Source: Lactobacillus sp. CBA3605 (GTDB taxonomy: Bacteria; Bacillota; Bacilli; Lactobacillales; Lactobacillaceae). From it: a DNA stretch of 64,000 nucleotides. The notes beneath the pieces were generated by a model, which made no database searches, was not told the DNA's origin, and worked only from the letters and a program-made list of their open reading frames with translations. The position numbers were made by a program, and so were the translations under genes. Position 1 is the first letter of the stretch; each line of letters opens with the position of its first letter. Shown piece after piece: positions 44,569 through 53,426 of this stretch. The stretch lies in NCBI RefSeq assembly GCF_002970915.1, contig NZ_CP027190.1:1-64000 (forward strand). The letters run 5' to 3'.

Positions 44569-45222
44569 ATGATTAAAATTGCCCCTTCAATTCTAAGTGC
44601 CGATTTTGTTAATTTACAACGCGATGTCAGTATTGTGGAACAAGCCGGTGCAGACTATTTGCATATCGACGTGATGGATGGTCAATTTGTACCGAATCTA
44701 TCATTTGGGATGAGTACGGTTGCAGCATTGCGGCCGCTGACATCGTTAACGCTGGATTGCCATTTAATGATTGTGGAGCCAGAACGGTTTGTCACCCAAT
44801 TTGCACAAGCTGGTGCGGATTTAATCGGGGTGCACGTCGAAAGTACTCGGCATATTTACCACGTCTTACAATTAATTAAAGCTGCTGGTGTTAAGGCTGA
44901 AGTGGTGGTTAATCCAGGGACCCCCTTGAGCATGATTACGGAACTGTTACCGATTGTTGACCAAGTATTAATCATGACCGTTAATCCCGGTTTTGGTGGG
45001 CAACACTTTTTAGCACCGATGGTTAAAAAAATTCAAGCTTTACATCAATTAAAACAGCAAAATGGCTATACGTTTGATATTGAAGTTGATGGTGGTATCA
45101 ATGATACGACGGTTAAAGCTTGTTACGCGGCAGGGGCGACGGTTGCAGTTGCTGGGTCATTTGTGTACGCAAGTGCTGATCCTAGTCAACGGATTCAGGA
45201 TTTAAAGGTGGCGACGAACTAA
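44569..45222 (+). CDS. rpe: Ribulose-phosphate 3-epimerase
   Basis: 217 residues. Interconverts ribulose 5-P and xylulose 5-P, needed for the phosphoketolase pathway. TIM barrel with IAPSILSADF, HIDVMDG (metal His/Asp), DCHLMI, and DGGIN motifs. ATG at 44569 is chosen, since Rpe proteins start MIKIAPS; a GTG nine bases earlier is possible. Stop overlaps thiN start by one base. Confidence 0.95.
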   Translation: MIKIAPSILSADFVNLQRDVSIVEQAGADYLHIDVMDGQFVPNLSFGMSTVAALRPLTSLTLDCHLMIVEPERFVTQFAQAGADLIGVHVESTRHIYHVLQLIKAAGVKAEVVVNPGTPLSMITELLPIVDQVLIMTVNPGFGGQHFLAPMVKKIQALHQLKQQNGYTFDIEVDGGINDTTVKACYAAGATVAVAGSFVYASADPSQRIQDLKVATN

Positions 45223-45863
45223 TGCCAAAAACGGTTAGATTGTTAGTTGGGGGACCAACGACGAGCTGGCCGGCACAACTTGCCCAATTACCTGGGCCTT
45301 GGGTCGGAGCTGATCGTGGCGCGTTACGATTAGTTAAAATGGGGATTCAACCGGTTATTGCGGTTGGCGATTTTGACTCGATTGATGCGACAGAATTGGC
45401 GACAGTGAAACAAGCACTGACGGGAACTGTTGTGATTAAGCCTGATCAAGACCAGACAGATACACAACTAGCTGTTAAAACGATTTTTAAGCAGCTGCAG
45501 CCGGATGAATTGATTATTTATGGGGCAACGGGTGGTCGTTTAGACCATTTATTGGCAAATTTGTGGCTGGTGCTCGATCCAAAATTTCGGGCTTGGGCGC
45601 CGCAAATTAAATTAGTTGATCAGCAAAATAGTGTGCAATTCTTTTTGCCAGGAACTTATACGCTTCAAAAAGAGATTGATAAGACTTATCTGGCCTTTGT
45701 CCCCATGCTGCCGACACATTTAACGTTAGCTGATGCTAAGTATCGTTTACAAGATGCCTACAATGATTATCCGATTTCATTGGCTAGCAACGAATTTGTT
45801 GGGGAGACGACGCAGTTTAGTTTTGATCAAGGAATTGTAGCCGTGATTCAAAGCTGTGATTAA
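45222..45863 (+). CDS. thiN: Thiamine pyrophosphokinase
   Basis: 213 residues. Converts thiamine to thiamine diphosphate. Shows GADRGA near 28-33, GDFDSID near 48-54, DQDQTDTQLA and GATGGRLDHLLANL, the family's substrate and magnesium motifs. Provides the cofactor needed by phosphoketolase and transketolase, fitting its place after rpe. Confidence 0.95.
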   Translation: MPKTVRLLVGGPTTSWPAQLAQLPGPWVGADRGALRLVKMGIQPVIAVGDFDSIDATELATVKQALTGTVVIKPDQDQTDTQLAVKTIFKQLQPDELIIYGATGGRLDHLLANLWLVLDPKFRAWAPQIKLVDQQNSVQFFLPGTYTLQKEIDKTYLAFVPMLPTHLTLADAKYRLQDAYNDYPISLASNEFVGETTQFSFDQGIVAVIQSCD

Positions 45864-45991
45864 AAAACGATTTTTAGCCGGATACAGATTAGCGGTTGTC
45901 CAAGGTTGGGCACCGTTTTTTTTCGCATTTTTCAAGGCCAAGTGTTAGTCTAATGAGAAGCAGTAGGTGTCAAATAGGGGAGATGATGTTG

Positions 45992-46351
45992 ATGGAAAAA
46001 CCAACTAAGGCAACTGTGATATCGGCAGCGCGGGCGACGTTACTGATAGATCAGTTAAGTGCGGCATACGCTGAGGCACAGCAGGCGGATGATCCGGCGT
46101 TACAAAAGCTGTTGTTAACTAATGCGATAGCGCTTAATAATGGTACCCCGTATCTGGAGGTCGTTAATCAGTTAACGCATGCTATTTCGGTATATTATGT
46201 TCATTATCAGCAAGTGCCACCAGTTGTATTAGCGCTTTATCGTGGCTTACAAGCTGATGTCACTGCAGGTGCAGTTGATGCTGCAGCGTTACGAAAACAA
46301 AATTTAGCAACCGGTTTAATCTTTACCCCAATTATTTTTGGCGGTCACTAA
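45992..46351 (+). CDS. Small helical protein resembling bacteriocin immunity (EntA_Immun-like) proteins
   Basis: 119 residues from the ATG at 45992, with AGGGGAG nine bases upstream. Predicted four-helix, no signal or membrane segment. The central part (about 40-85: long helix, NNGTPYLEVVNQLTHAI, then a helix, then VPPVVLALYRGL) resembles the enterocin A immunity fold pattern of a conserved Pro-Leu-Tyr end helix. No bacteriocin or transporter gene is nearby. The match is a guess from pattern; it may simply be a lactobacillus-specific hypothetical protein. Confidence 0.5.
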   Translation: MEKPTKATVISAARATLLIDQLSAAYAEAQQADDPALQKLLLTNAIALNNGTPYLEVVNQLTHAISVYYVHYQQVPPVVLALYRGLQADVTAGAVDAAALRKQNLATGLIFTPIIFGGH

Positions 46352-46363
46352 TCGGTAATTGAA

Positions 46364-46398
46364 AAAACCGGCCATTGACTTAAACAATGGGCGGTTTT
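46364..46398 (+). terminator. Terminator after the immunity-like gene
   Basis: AAAACCG-G-CCATTG with CAATGG-G-CGGTTTT, 13 pairs and one G-G mismatch, seven-base loop; short T run. Confidence 0.75.
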
Positions 46399-46444
46399 CT
46401 AAAGTTTATAAAAAATGAGCGTTTAGCTAGTCATTTTAAGCAAC

Positions 46445-46478
46445 AAAAAACGCCACCCACAAAAAATTGTGGTGACGC
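46445..46478 (-). terminator. Terminator of rpmB
   Basis: On the minus strand GCGTCACCACAA pairs with TTGTGGGTGGCG (imperfect), followed by TTTTTTG. Confidence 0.8.
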
Positions 46479-46487
46479 TTTGCTGCG

Positions 46488-46673
46488 CTAAACGCGCGTT
46501 ACTTTACCTGATTTCAAGGTCCGAGCTGAAATCCAAACCTTCTTTGGTTTACCATCAACTAAAATGCGAACTTTTTGCAAGTTAGCTTTCCAGCTGCGGC
46601 GGCTGTGGTTTAAAGCGTGAGAACGCGAGTTACCAAAGTGCGTCCGCTTGCCTGTAACGAAGTCTTTTGCCAT
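46488..46673 (-). CDS. rpmB: 50S ribosomal protein L28
   Basis: 61 residues, standard length. [16 protein letters not shown] and [14 protein letters not shown] motifs; lacks the Cys pairs of zinc-binding L28 variants. Lone gene on the minus strand, divergent from the Asp23-fakA operon, as in many Firmicutes (rpmB next to yloU). AGGAGGCAG ribosome site. Confidence 0.97.
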   Translation of the reverse strand: MAKDFVTGKRTHFGNSRSHALNHSRRSWKANLQKVRILVDGKPKKVWISARTLKSGKVTRV

Positions 46674-46859
46674 GTTGATCTGCCTCCTTCGGTAATCATT
46701 AGATAAAAGGTCGATGCTTTATCATTCACTAGAATAATTTATCATAGATTAATAAAGGTTGCAATACATTTCTATCAAGTAATTTTACTTTACTGCTAAA
46801 TTCCGCTAATTCAGGCTTTCTAAAAGCCAGTCGTGTAATTTTTCTTTCCACAACTCTTG

Positions 46860-46868
46860 TGCTATGAT
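46860..46868 (+). promoter_or_regulatory. Extended -10 promoter of Asp23-fakA operon
   Basis: TGC-TATGAT at 46860-46868, 43 bases before the ATG; -35 poor. The 238-base gap between rpmB and this gene otherwise holds only the divergent promoter region. Confidence 0.5.
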
Positions 46869-46911
46869 AAACTATCGTAAATGAACGCGTTAAAACAAGG
46901 AGGCTATTTTC

Positions 46912-47274
46912 ATGGCTGTCAAAATCAAAACGCAATTTGGAACAATCGATATCGATAACGATGTGATTGCGACGGTAGTTGGCGGTGCTGCTACTGATAA
47001 CTACGGAGTTGTCGGCATGGCTAGTCGGAACCAAATTCGTGATAATTTAAATGAAATTTTACGTCGCGAAAACTTTGCGCGGGGTGTGGTGGTACGACAA
47101 GAAGATAATGGGGTCGCGATTGAAGTCAACATTATTGTTAGTTATGGGACAAAAATCTCAGAAGTATCACGAAATGTCCAAGCCAAGGTCAAATATAACT
47201 TACAAAATATGCTTGGCGTTGCGGCAAATTCGGTCAACGTCATTGTCCAAGGTGTTCGGGTAATGAACGACTAA
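46912..47274 (+). CDS. Asp23/Gls24 family protein (YloU-like)
   Basis: 120 residues; second Asp23-family paralogue in the window. Pattern IDIDNDVIATVVGGAATDNYGVVGM near the N-terminus and regular beta-strand repeats. Always just upstream of the DAK2/FakA gene in Firmicutes, suggesting a role tied to fatty acid kinase or envelope stress; mechanism not known. AAGGAGG site. Confidence 0.92.
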   Translation: MAVKIKTQFGTIDIDNDVIATVVGGAATDNYGVVGMASRNQIRDNLNEILRRENFARGVVVRQEDNGVAIEVNIIVSYGTKISEVSRNVQAKVKYNLQNMLGVAANSVNVIVQGVRVMND

Positions 47275-47302
47275 TCGAAATTGTGTAAGCCAAGGAGGAA
47301 TT

Positions 47303-49006
47303 TTGAAATTGAAAATCACCACGATAACTAATCTTGAATTTGGCAAGATGGTGCAAGCAGCGTCACAAAAGCTTAACCAACGGGCCGAATTTATTAATTC
47401 TTTAAATGTTTTCCCGGTACCAGATGGTGATACCGGTACAAATATGAGTTTATCAATGGCTAGTGGCGCGAAATATGAACGCGAAGAAACTAGCATTAAA
47501 GTCGGCGATTTAGCTTCAGCGTTAGCCAAAGGGTTACTAATGGGTGCGCGGGGGAATTCCGGCGTTATTTTGTCGCAAATTTTTCGAGGCTTTTCTAAAT
47601 CAGTTGCCGGTAAAGATGAATTAACGGCAACTGATTTGGCTGAAGCATTAGCAGCAGGGGCTCAGACCGCCTATAAGGCAGTTATGAAGCCGACCGAGGG
47701 AACTATCCTAACGGTTATCCGTAAAGCAGCTGGTGCGGGTAAAGAAGCCATTAAAACAACTGATGATATCTGTGAAGTCATGGTGGCCGTGGTTGATGCG
47801 GCTGAAGCTGCCTTGAAGTCGACCCCTGACCTGCTCCCGGTTTTGAAGCAAGTCGGTGTGGTTGATTCTGGTGGTCAAGGGTTAACCTTTGTCCTAGAAG
47901 CTTTTAGTGATGCGCTTAGCGGTAAAATTGACGAATCACAAGATTATGTCCCTGATGATGCCGAAATGGATTCAATGATTGATGCTGCCCATCATCAAAG
48001 TGTCCAAGGACAACTTGATCCTAATGATATTAAGTATGGTTATTGTACTGAAATCATGGTTCGGATTGGTGACGGCAAGTTAGTTGATCAGAAGTTTGAC
48101 TATGAGACGTTTTATAACTACTTAGCTAAGTTAGGCGACTCACTGTTAGTTATTAATGATGATGAAATTGTTAAGGTGCACGTGCATACTGAACACCCTG
48201 GCGATGTCATGATTTGGGGCCAACGGTTTGGTGCTTTGATGAAAGTCAAAGTTGATAACATGCGGCTACAACAAGAAACTATCATGGAACATGACCAGGA
48301 AGCAGCTGACACAACGACGCCAGCTGTCAGCCAACCAACCCAAGATATGCACGGCTATGCGATTATTTCTGTCGCTTCCGGTAAGGGAATTGGGCAGTTG
48401 TTTAACGGGCTAGGGGTAACGGATATTATTGCCGGTGGGCAGACAATGAACCCTAGCACCGCAGATATTGTTAAAGCGGTCAATGCAAGTGGCGCTAAGC
48501 GGGCGCTCGTGTTACCTAATAATAAAAATATTTTCTTAGCTGCTGAACAAGCTGCAGATGTGGCTGATATTCCGGTTGAAATTGTCCATAGTAAGACGAT
48601 TTCGCAAGGGATGACAGCGATGCTGGCCTTTAACCCAGAAGCGGAGTTGACGGCTAATCGGACTGCCATGGAAGAGACGTTGGACACCGTAGTTAGTGGC
48701 CAAGTCACGCATGCAGTGCGGGATACGACGATTGACGGCATGGCGATTCATAAGGACGATTACATGGGGTTAGTAGATGGCGAGATTGTTGTCACTGATC
48801 CAGACCGTCAAAACGCAACTATCGCGATGGTTAAGCAGATGCTTGACGATGACAGCGAATTAGTGACGATTATTTTTGGAGCAGATGCGACGCAGGCTGA
48901 TGCTGATAAGTTATCAACAGCTATTCAAGGCTTGGATGATGAACTTGAAATTGAAATTCATGAAGGCGACCAACCCGTCTATCCATTCTTGATTTCGGTT
49001 GAGTAA
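47303..49006 (+). CDS. fakA: DAK2/DegV-type fatty acid kinase ATP-binding subunit
   Basis: 567 residues. FakA phosphorylates fatty acids held by FakB (DegV) partners, supplying acyl-phosphate for PlsX/PlsY. N-terminal DAK2 domain with PVPDGDTGTNM (about 37-47; Asp residues bind Mg-ATP) and GARGNSGVILSQ; middle VVDSGGQG; C-terminal fold resembling EDD. TTG start preceded by AAGGAGGAA. No fakB gene is adjacent, but plsX follows three genes on, consistent with a shared route for exogenous fatty acids. Confidence 0.9.
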   Translation: MKLKITTITNLEFGKMVQAASQKLNQRAEFINSLNVFPVPDGDTGTNMSLSMASGAKYEREETSIKVGDLASALAKGLLMGARGNSGVILSQIFRGFSKSVAGKDELTATDLAEALAAGAQTAYKAVMKPTEGTILTVIRKAAGAGKEAIKTTDDICEVMVAVVDAAEAALKSTPDLLPVLKQVGVVDSGGQGLTFVLEAFSDALSGKIDESQDYVPDDAEMDSMIDAAHHQSVQGQLDPNDIKYGYCTEIMVRIGDGKLVDQKFDYETFYNYLAKLGDSLLVINDDEIVKVHVHTEHPGDVMIWGQRFGALMKVKVDNMRLQQETIMEHDQEAADTTTPAVSQPTQDMHGYAIISVASGKGIGQLFNGLGVTDIIAGGQTMNPSTADIVKAVNASGAKRALVLPNNKNIFLAAEQAADVADIPVEIVHSKTISQGMTAMLAFNPEAELTANRTAMEETLDTVVSGQVTHAVRDTTIDGMAIHKDDYMGLVDGEIVVTDPDRQNATIAMVKQMLDDDSELVTIIFGADATQADADKLSTAIQGLDDELEIEIHEGDQPVYPFLISVE

Positions 49007-49023
49007 CGAATTTAATACAAAAA

Positions 49024-49061
49024 TGGGTCGTGGGAGCTTGAGTGCCTGCGACCCGTTTTTT
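49024..49061 (+). terminator. Terminator after fakA
   Basis: GGGTCG...CGACCC with inner pairs, followed by GTTTTTT. Confidence 0.75.
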
Positions 49062-49089
49062 GAGCAGAATAAGGCGACTTTGGTATAAT
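49060..49089 (+). promoter_or_regulatory. Promoter of recG
   Basis: TTGAGC, 18 bases, TATAAT preceded by TGG (extended -10), 33 bases before the ATG. The -35 overlaps the end of the fakA terminator. Confidence 0.65.
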
Positions 49090-49122
49090 TAATAGAAATC
49101 AATTGAAAGGGGAATTTAAGCC

Positions 49123-51162
49123 ATGCCAAAACAATTAATTGATTCAGTTGGGGACCTGACTGGGGTTGGACCAACCCGGCAAAAGGCGCTGGCTGAGCTA
49201 GGGATTAATACCGTTGCGGATTTGCTGACCTACTACCCCTTTCGTTATGACGATTTACAAGTGAAAGATATTAATGAGATTGCTGATCAAGAAAAGGTCA
49301 CTTTAAAAGGGACTATTGCATCCGAACCAGTGTTAGCCCGTTTTGGGCGTAAGAAGAACCGGCTAAATTTTCGATTGCTGATCGATCATGATGTCTATAT
49401 GGTGACCTTTTTTAATCAGCCCTACCTGATGAAACAGCTTGAAACTGGGCAGCCGATTGCGGTATATGGCAAGTGGGATGCTACCCGTAACAGTATGACC
49501 GGGATGAAAATCATTAATCCTAATAATGCTGAGTCAGCGTTTGGCTCGATATATCCGGCGAGCAAAGCTGTGCGTCAAACCACGATTCAAAAACTCATTA
49601 AACAAGCATATGAGGCGTATCAAACTGAGTTAGTCGATATTATCCCAGCGCCATTGCTGGCTAAATATCGGTTATTACCACGGCGTCAGATGATTCATGA
49701 TATGCATTTTCCAACCAGTCAAGCGGCTTCAACGGCGGCACGGCGGTCAGCAACGTATGAGGAATTCTTAGTCTTTCAAATGCAATTGCAAGCGTTAAAG
49801 CAAGCTGACCATGCAACGGATGGCATTGCGATACGTTATGATAATGAACAGCTAAAAGCCTTTATCAAGACGTTACCATTTGAATTGACGCGAGCGCAAA
49901 AGCGGGTTGTGAATGAAATTTGTTTGGACTTGAAATCACCTAAGCACATGAATCGACTATTACAAGGTGATGTTGGTTCTGGGAAGACGATTGTGGCAGC
50001 CATTGTCATGTATGCTGCGATTTCAGCGGGCTATCAAGCCGCTTTAATGGCGCCAACCGAAATTTTGGCGGAGCAACACGCTGACAACTTGGCTAAAGTG
50101 TTTGCGGCGACGGATGTTAACGTGGCGTTGTTGACTGGCTCAACTAAGGCGGCGGCGCGTAAGACCCTATTGGCTGCTCTAGCAGCGGGAGAGATTGATT
50201 TGTTGATTGGGACGCATGCGTTAATTCAAGCAGGCGTCGATTATGCTAACTTAGGCTTAGTTATCACTGATGAACAACACCGTTTTGGTGTCAATCAGCG
50301 CACTGAATTTCGTCAAAAGGGGCATCAACCCGATGCTTTAGCCATGACAGCGACCCCGATTCCGCGGACGTTGGCAATTACAGCCTATGGTGAAATGGAT
50401 GTGTCTGAAATTGATGAATTACCAGCCGGTCGGCAACCGATTAAAACAACCTGGGTCCGCAGTAATCAAGCGCAATCGGCCTTAGATTTTGTGCGACAAC
50501 AACTGGCAACGGGCTCACAAGTCTATGTCGTTACCCCGTTGATTGAAGAATCAGAAACGTTAGATGTTAAAAATGCTGAAGCCCTATCTGAAAATTTACA
50601 GGCTTATTTTGCCCCGGATTATCACGTAGGGTTGCTGCACGGCCGCATGAAAGCGGACGAAAAAGAAGCTGTGATGGCTGATTTTAAGGCGGGTAAGTTG
50701 CAATTGCTAGTGTCGACGACGGTGATTGAAGTTGGGGTGGATGTCAAAAACGCCACGGTAATGATGATTTATGATGCGGACCGTTTTGGGTTAGCGCAGT
50801 TGCATCAGTTACGAGGCCGGGTTGGTCGTGGCACGAAAGCCTCGTATTGTATCTTGGTGGCAGATCCTAAAAATCAACAAGGCATTCAACGAATGCAGAT
50901 TATGACAGAAACGACGAATGGCTTTGTCTTGGCGCAAAAAGATTTAGAATTGCGTGGGTCCGGGGAAGTGCTGGGCGTTAAGCAGTCAGGGATGCCGACC
51001 TTTAAAGTTGGTGATCCGATTGCGGATTTGAACGTTTTACAGGTGGCACAACAAGATGCGCATGCGCTGATTGCAACACCCGCTTGGCAACAACAGCCGG
51101 AAAATCAAGCTCTGGCACAGTATTTGAAAATTAAATTAGCCGCTGTTGGCACGTTAGATTAA
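49123..51162 (+). CDS. recG: ATP-dependent DNA helicase RecG
   Basis: 679 residues. Remodels stalled forks and Holliday junctions. N-terminal wedge (OB) domain about 1-150, helicase lobe with GDVGSGKT (Walker A), DEQH box followed by RFG, motif III TATPIPRTLA, and RGRVGRG. Length and order of motifs match the family fully. AAAGGGGAA site. Confidence 0.97.
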   Translation: MPKQLIDSVGDLTGVGPTRQKALAELGINTVADLLTYYPFRYDDLQVKDINEIADQEKVTLKGTIASEPVLARFGRKKNRLNFRLLIDHDVYMVTFFNQPYLMKQLETGQPIAVYGKWDATRNSMTGMKIINPNNAESAFGSIYPASKAVRQTTIQKLIKQAYEAYQTELVDIIPAPLLAKYRLLPRRQMIHDMHFPTSQAASTAARRSATYEEFLVFQMQLQALKQADHATDGIAIRYDNEQLKAFIKTLPFELTRAQKRVVNEICLDLKSPKHMNRLLQGDVGSGKTIVAAIVMYAAISAGYQAALMAPTEILAEQHADNLAKVFAATDVNVALLTGSTKAAARKTLLAALAAGEIDLLIGTHALIQAGVDYANLGLVITDEQHRFGVNQRTEFRQKGHQPDALAMTATPIPRTLAITAYGEMDVSEIDELPAGRQPIKTTWVRSNQAQSALDFVRQQLATGSQVYVVTPLIEESETLDVKNAEALSENLQAYFAPDYHVGLLHGRMKADEKEAVMADFKAGKLQLLVSTTVIEVGVDVKNATVMMIYDADRFGLAQLHQLRGRVGRGTKASYCILVADPKNQQGIQRMQIMTETTNGFVLAQKDLELRGSGEVLGVKQSGMPTFKVGDPIADLNVLQVAQQDAHALIATPAWQQQPENQALAQYLKIKLAAVGTLD

Positions 51163-51200
51163 CTGATGGTGGTCTTAAATGAGAAGGAATGGTGAATAAC

Positions 51201-52247
51201 ATGGTAAAAATTGCAATTGATGCAATGGGCGGTGATTTCGCACCCACCGCAGTCATTGAAGGGGTCGAACAAGCCCGTGACTTATTTGAAGATACGGTCT
51301 TTTTATTATATGGACAGCGTGAAGTTATTAATCAGCACTTAAAAAATCGTGATCGGATTCAAGTCATCAATGCGGACGAAGTGATTACCATGGAAGATGA
51401 ACCTGTTCGAGCTGTTCGACGTAAGAAACAATCATCGTTAGTCATGGCAGCCCAGGCGGTTAAAGATGGTCAAGCTGACGCGTTCTTTTCAGCGGGAAAT
51501 TCCGGTGCCGTACTAGCGGCAGGTTTGTTCATTGTTGGCCGCATCAAAGGCATTGATCGTCCCGGTTTAGTGACTGCCTTACCAGTAGTCCGAAATGCCC
51601 ACCAGTCGAATTTTGTCATGATGGATATTGGGGCCAATGCTGATAGTAAGCCGTTAAACTTGGAACAATACGCCGTTTTAGGGACGTATTATGCGGAACG
51701 GATGCTGCAAGCCGACAACCCCCGCGTGGCTTTATTGAATAATGGGACTGAAGATGATAAAGGGAATAAGGTCCACAAAGCAGCCTTTGAACGGTTACAA
51801 CAAACGGCCGATATTAACTTTATTGGTAACGTTGAATCACGAGACTTGCTAAATGGGGTGGCGGATGTTGTGGTCACCGATGGTTTTACTGGGAATGCCG
51901 TTTTAAAAAGTATCGAAGGCACGGCCCGTGCTATGCTAGGCCTAGTGAAGGATGCAGTTTATAATACGGGAATTAGTGGTAAATTAGGCGGCTTGCTGTT
52001 AAAGAATGGTTTTAGCCAAATTCAATCACAAATGGACTATTCGCAATATGGTGGGGCTGTCTTGTTAGGCTTAAAGGCCCCCGTTGTTAAGGCCCATGGG
52101 TCCAGTAAGGCGCCGACCATCGTTAATACGATTCGTCAGATTCGTCAGATGGTCAATACGGACTTAGTTCCTGGTGTGGCAGCATACTTTGCCAGCCAAC
52201 AAGTAAATCAGCAAGCAAGTGTAGACAAGCCTGCCGAAAACGATTAG
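51201..52247 (+). CDS. plsX: Phosphate acyltransferase PlsX
   Basis: 348 residues. Makes acyl-phosphate from acyl-ACP for PlsY in phospholipid synthesis. Begins VKIAIDAMGGDFAP and has SAGNSGAVLA, DIGAN and TDGFTGNAVLK motifs. The ATG at 51201 matches family starts; an in-frame ATG at 51189 is possible but its ribosome site abuts it. Followed by acpP, encoding the carrier of its substrate. Confidence 0.95.
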   Translation: MVKIAIDAMGGDFAPTAVIEGVEQARDLFEDTVFLLYGQREVINQHLKNRDRIQVINADEVITMEDEPVRAVRRKKQSSLVMAAQAVKDGQADAFFSAGNSGAVLAAGLFIVGRIKGIDRPGLVTALPVVRNAHQSNFVMMDIGANADSKPLNLEQYAVLGTYYAERMLQADNPRVALLNNGTEDDKGNKVHKAAFERLQQTADINFIGNVESRDLLNGVADVVVTDGFTGNAVLKSIEGTARAMLGLVKDAVYNTGISGKLGGLLLKNGFSQIQSQMDYSQYGGAVLLGLKAPVVKAHGSSKAPTIVNTIRQIRQMVNTDLVPGVAAYFASQQVNQQASVDKPAEND

Positions 52248-52285
52248 AATACTTGAGTGAATTCAAGTTAGTGAGGGGTATTTGC

Positions 52286-52531
52286 ATGACTAAGGAAGAA
52301 ATTTTTAATAAAATTGCTGCAATCATTGCCGATCGTTTTGAAGTGGATCAAAGCAAAGTGACCATGGAAATGAACTTGCAACAAGATTTAGATGCAGATT
52401 CAATTGATTTTGTTGAGTTTGTCTTGGAACTCGAAGACACTTTCGGTAGCGAAATCTCAGATGAAGATGCTGAAAAACTAAACACGGTTGGTGAAGTTGT
52501 TGATTATGTGGCAGCTCGACAAGCCAAGTAA
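52286..52531 (+). CDS. acpP: Acyl carrier protein
   Basis: 81 residues. Carries growing acyl chains on a phosphopantetheine attached to Ser in LDADSIDFVE (about residue 38). Acidic helices, family length. ATG at 52286 with GTGAGGGG upstream. Paired with plsX as commonly seen in Firmicutes; lactobacilli often have another ACP in the fab cluster. Followed by a terminator. Confidence 0.95.
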   Translation: MTKEEIFNKIAAIIADRFEVDQSKVTMEMNLQQDLDADSIDFVEFVLELEDTFGSEISDEDAEKLNTVGEVVDYVAARQAK

Positions 52532-52556
52532 TACAAAAACAAGGTCCAGTGAGTAA

Positions 52557-52594
52557 GCAGGTGTCCCGGCTAAATGACCGGGGGCCTGCTTTTT
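52557..52594 (+). terminator. Terminator after plsX-acpP
   Basis: GCAGG...CCCGG pairs with CCGGG...CCTGC around an eight-base loop, followed by TTTTT. Confidence 0.9.
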
Positions 52595-52628
52595 GCCAAC
52601 CTTTTTTAGAGAAATTAGCTGGATAAAA

Positions 52629-52658
52629 TTGTTATTAATCCAGCAAGCATAGTATAAT
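52629..52658 (+). promoter_or_regulatory. Promoter of rnc-smc-ftsY
   Basis: TTGTTA, 18 bases, TATAAT (perfect -10), 43 bases before rnc. Confidence 0.65.
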
Positions 52659-52701
52659 AATTTAATGTATCGGTATTTAAATTCAGAAAGGATGCTAAAA
52701 A

Positions 52702-53403
52702 ATGATTACTGAACTAGCCGCAATGTTAAAAGAACGCTTTGGAATCACCTTTAAGAACCCCGATTTATTAGCTGAAGCATTTACGCAAGCTTCTTACGTG
52801 AATGAACATCAAGATCAAAATTTAAAATTTTATGAACGGGTCGAATTTTTGGGAGATGCCGTCTTGGAATTGACAGTTTCTGAGTATTTATACAAACGCT
52901 ATAAAGACATGCCCCAAGGTAAGTTGACTCGCCTCCGAGCAGCCATGGTGTGCGAAGATAGTTTCGCTAGCTTTGCTCGTGAGTGTGGGTTTCCGCAATA
53001 TATTCGATTGGGTAAGGGCGAACAAAAAGCCAAGGCTTGGGAACGTGATTCACTATTATGTGATATTTTTGAGTCTTTTGTAGGAGCCTTGTATTTAGAC
53101 CAAGGTCGCGACCCAATCTTAAAATTTGCGCATCAGGTTATTTTTCCTAAATTGGACGAGGGCCGTTTTGATGGCGTGTTTGATTATAAAACGACTTTAC
53201 AAGAATATTTGCAACAAGCCGGTGATGTCCAGATTGACTATGAATTAGTCGAACAAAATGGTCCGGCGAATGACCGATCTTATGAAATTGCCGTGCTTGC
53301 TGATGGTAAAAAGATTGGCATGGGTACTGGTTATTCCAAAAAGGAAGCGGAACAAAGCGCTGCCCGACAAGCTTATACGCAATTACAACAAAGTAACGAT
53401 TAA
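52702..53403 (+). CDS. rnc: Ribonuclease III
   Basis: 233 residues. Cuts double-stranded RNA, including rRNA precursors. Catalytic signature ERVEFLGDAVLEL (about 45-57) and second acidic site DIFESFVGALYLD (about 118-130); C-terminal dsRNA-binding domain at about 160-230 ending KKEAEQSAARQAY. AGAAAGGATG ribosome site. smc follows after 23 bases. Confidence 0.97.
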   Translation: MITELAAMLKERFGITFKNPDLLAEAFTQASYVNEHQDQNLKFYERVEFLGDAVLELTVSEYLYKRYKDMPQGKLTRLRAAMVCEDSFASFARECGFPQYIRLGKGEQKAKAWERDSLLCDIFESFVGALYLDQGRDPILKFAHQVIFPKLDEGRFDGVFDYKTTLQEYLQQAGDVQIDYELVEQNGPANDRSYEIAVLADGKKIGMGTGYSKKEAEQSAARQAYTQLQQSND

Positions 53404-53426
53404 TACTTACAGGAAGTTTGGGTCGA

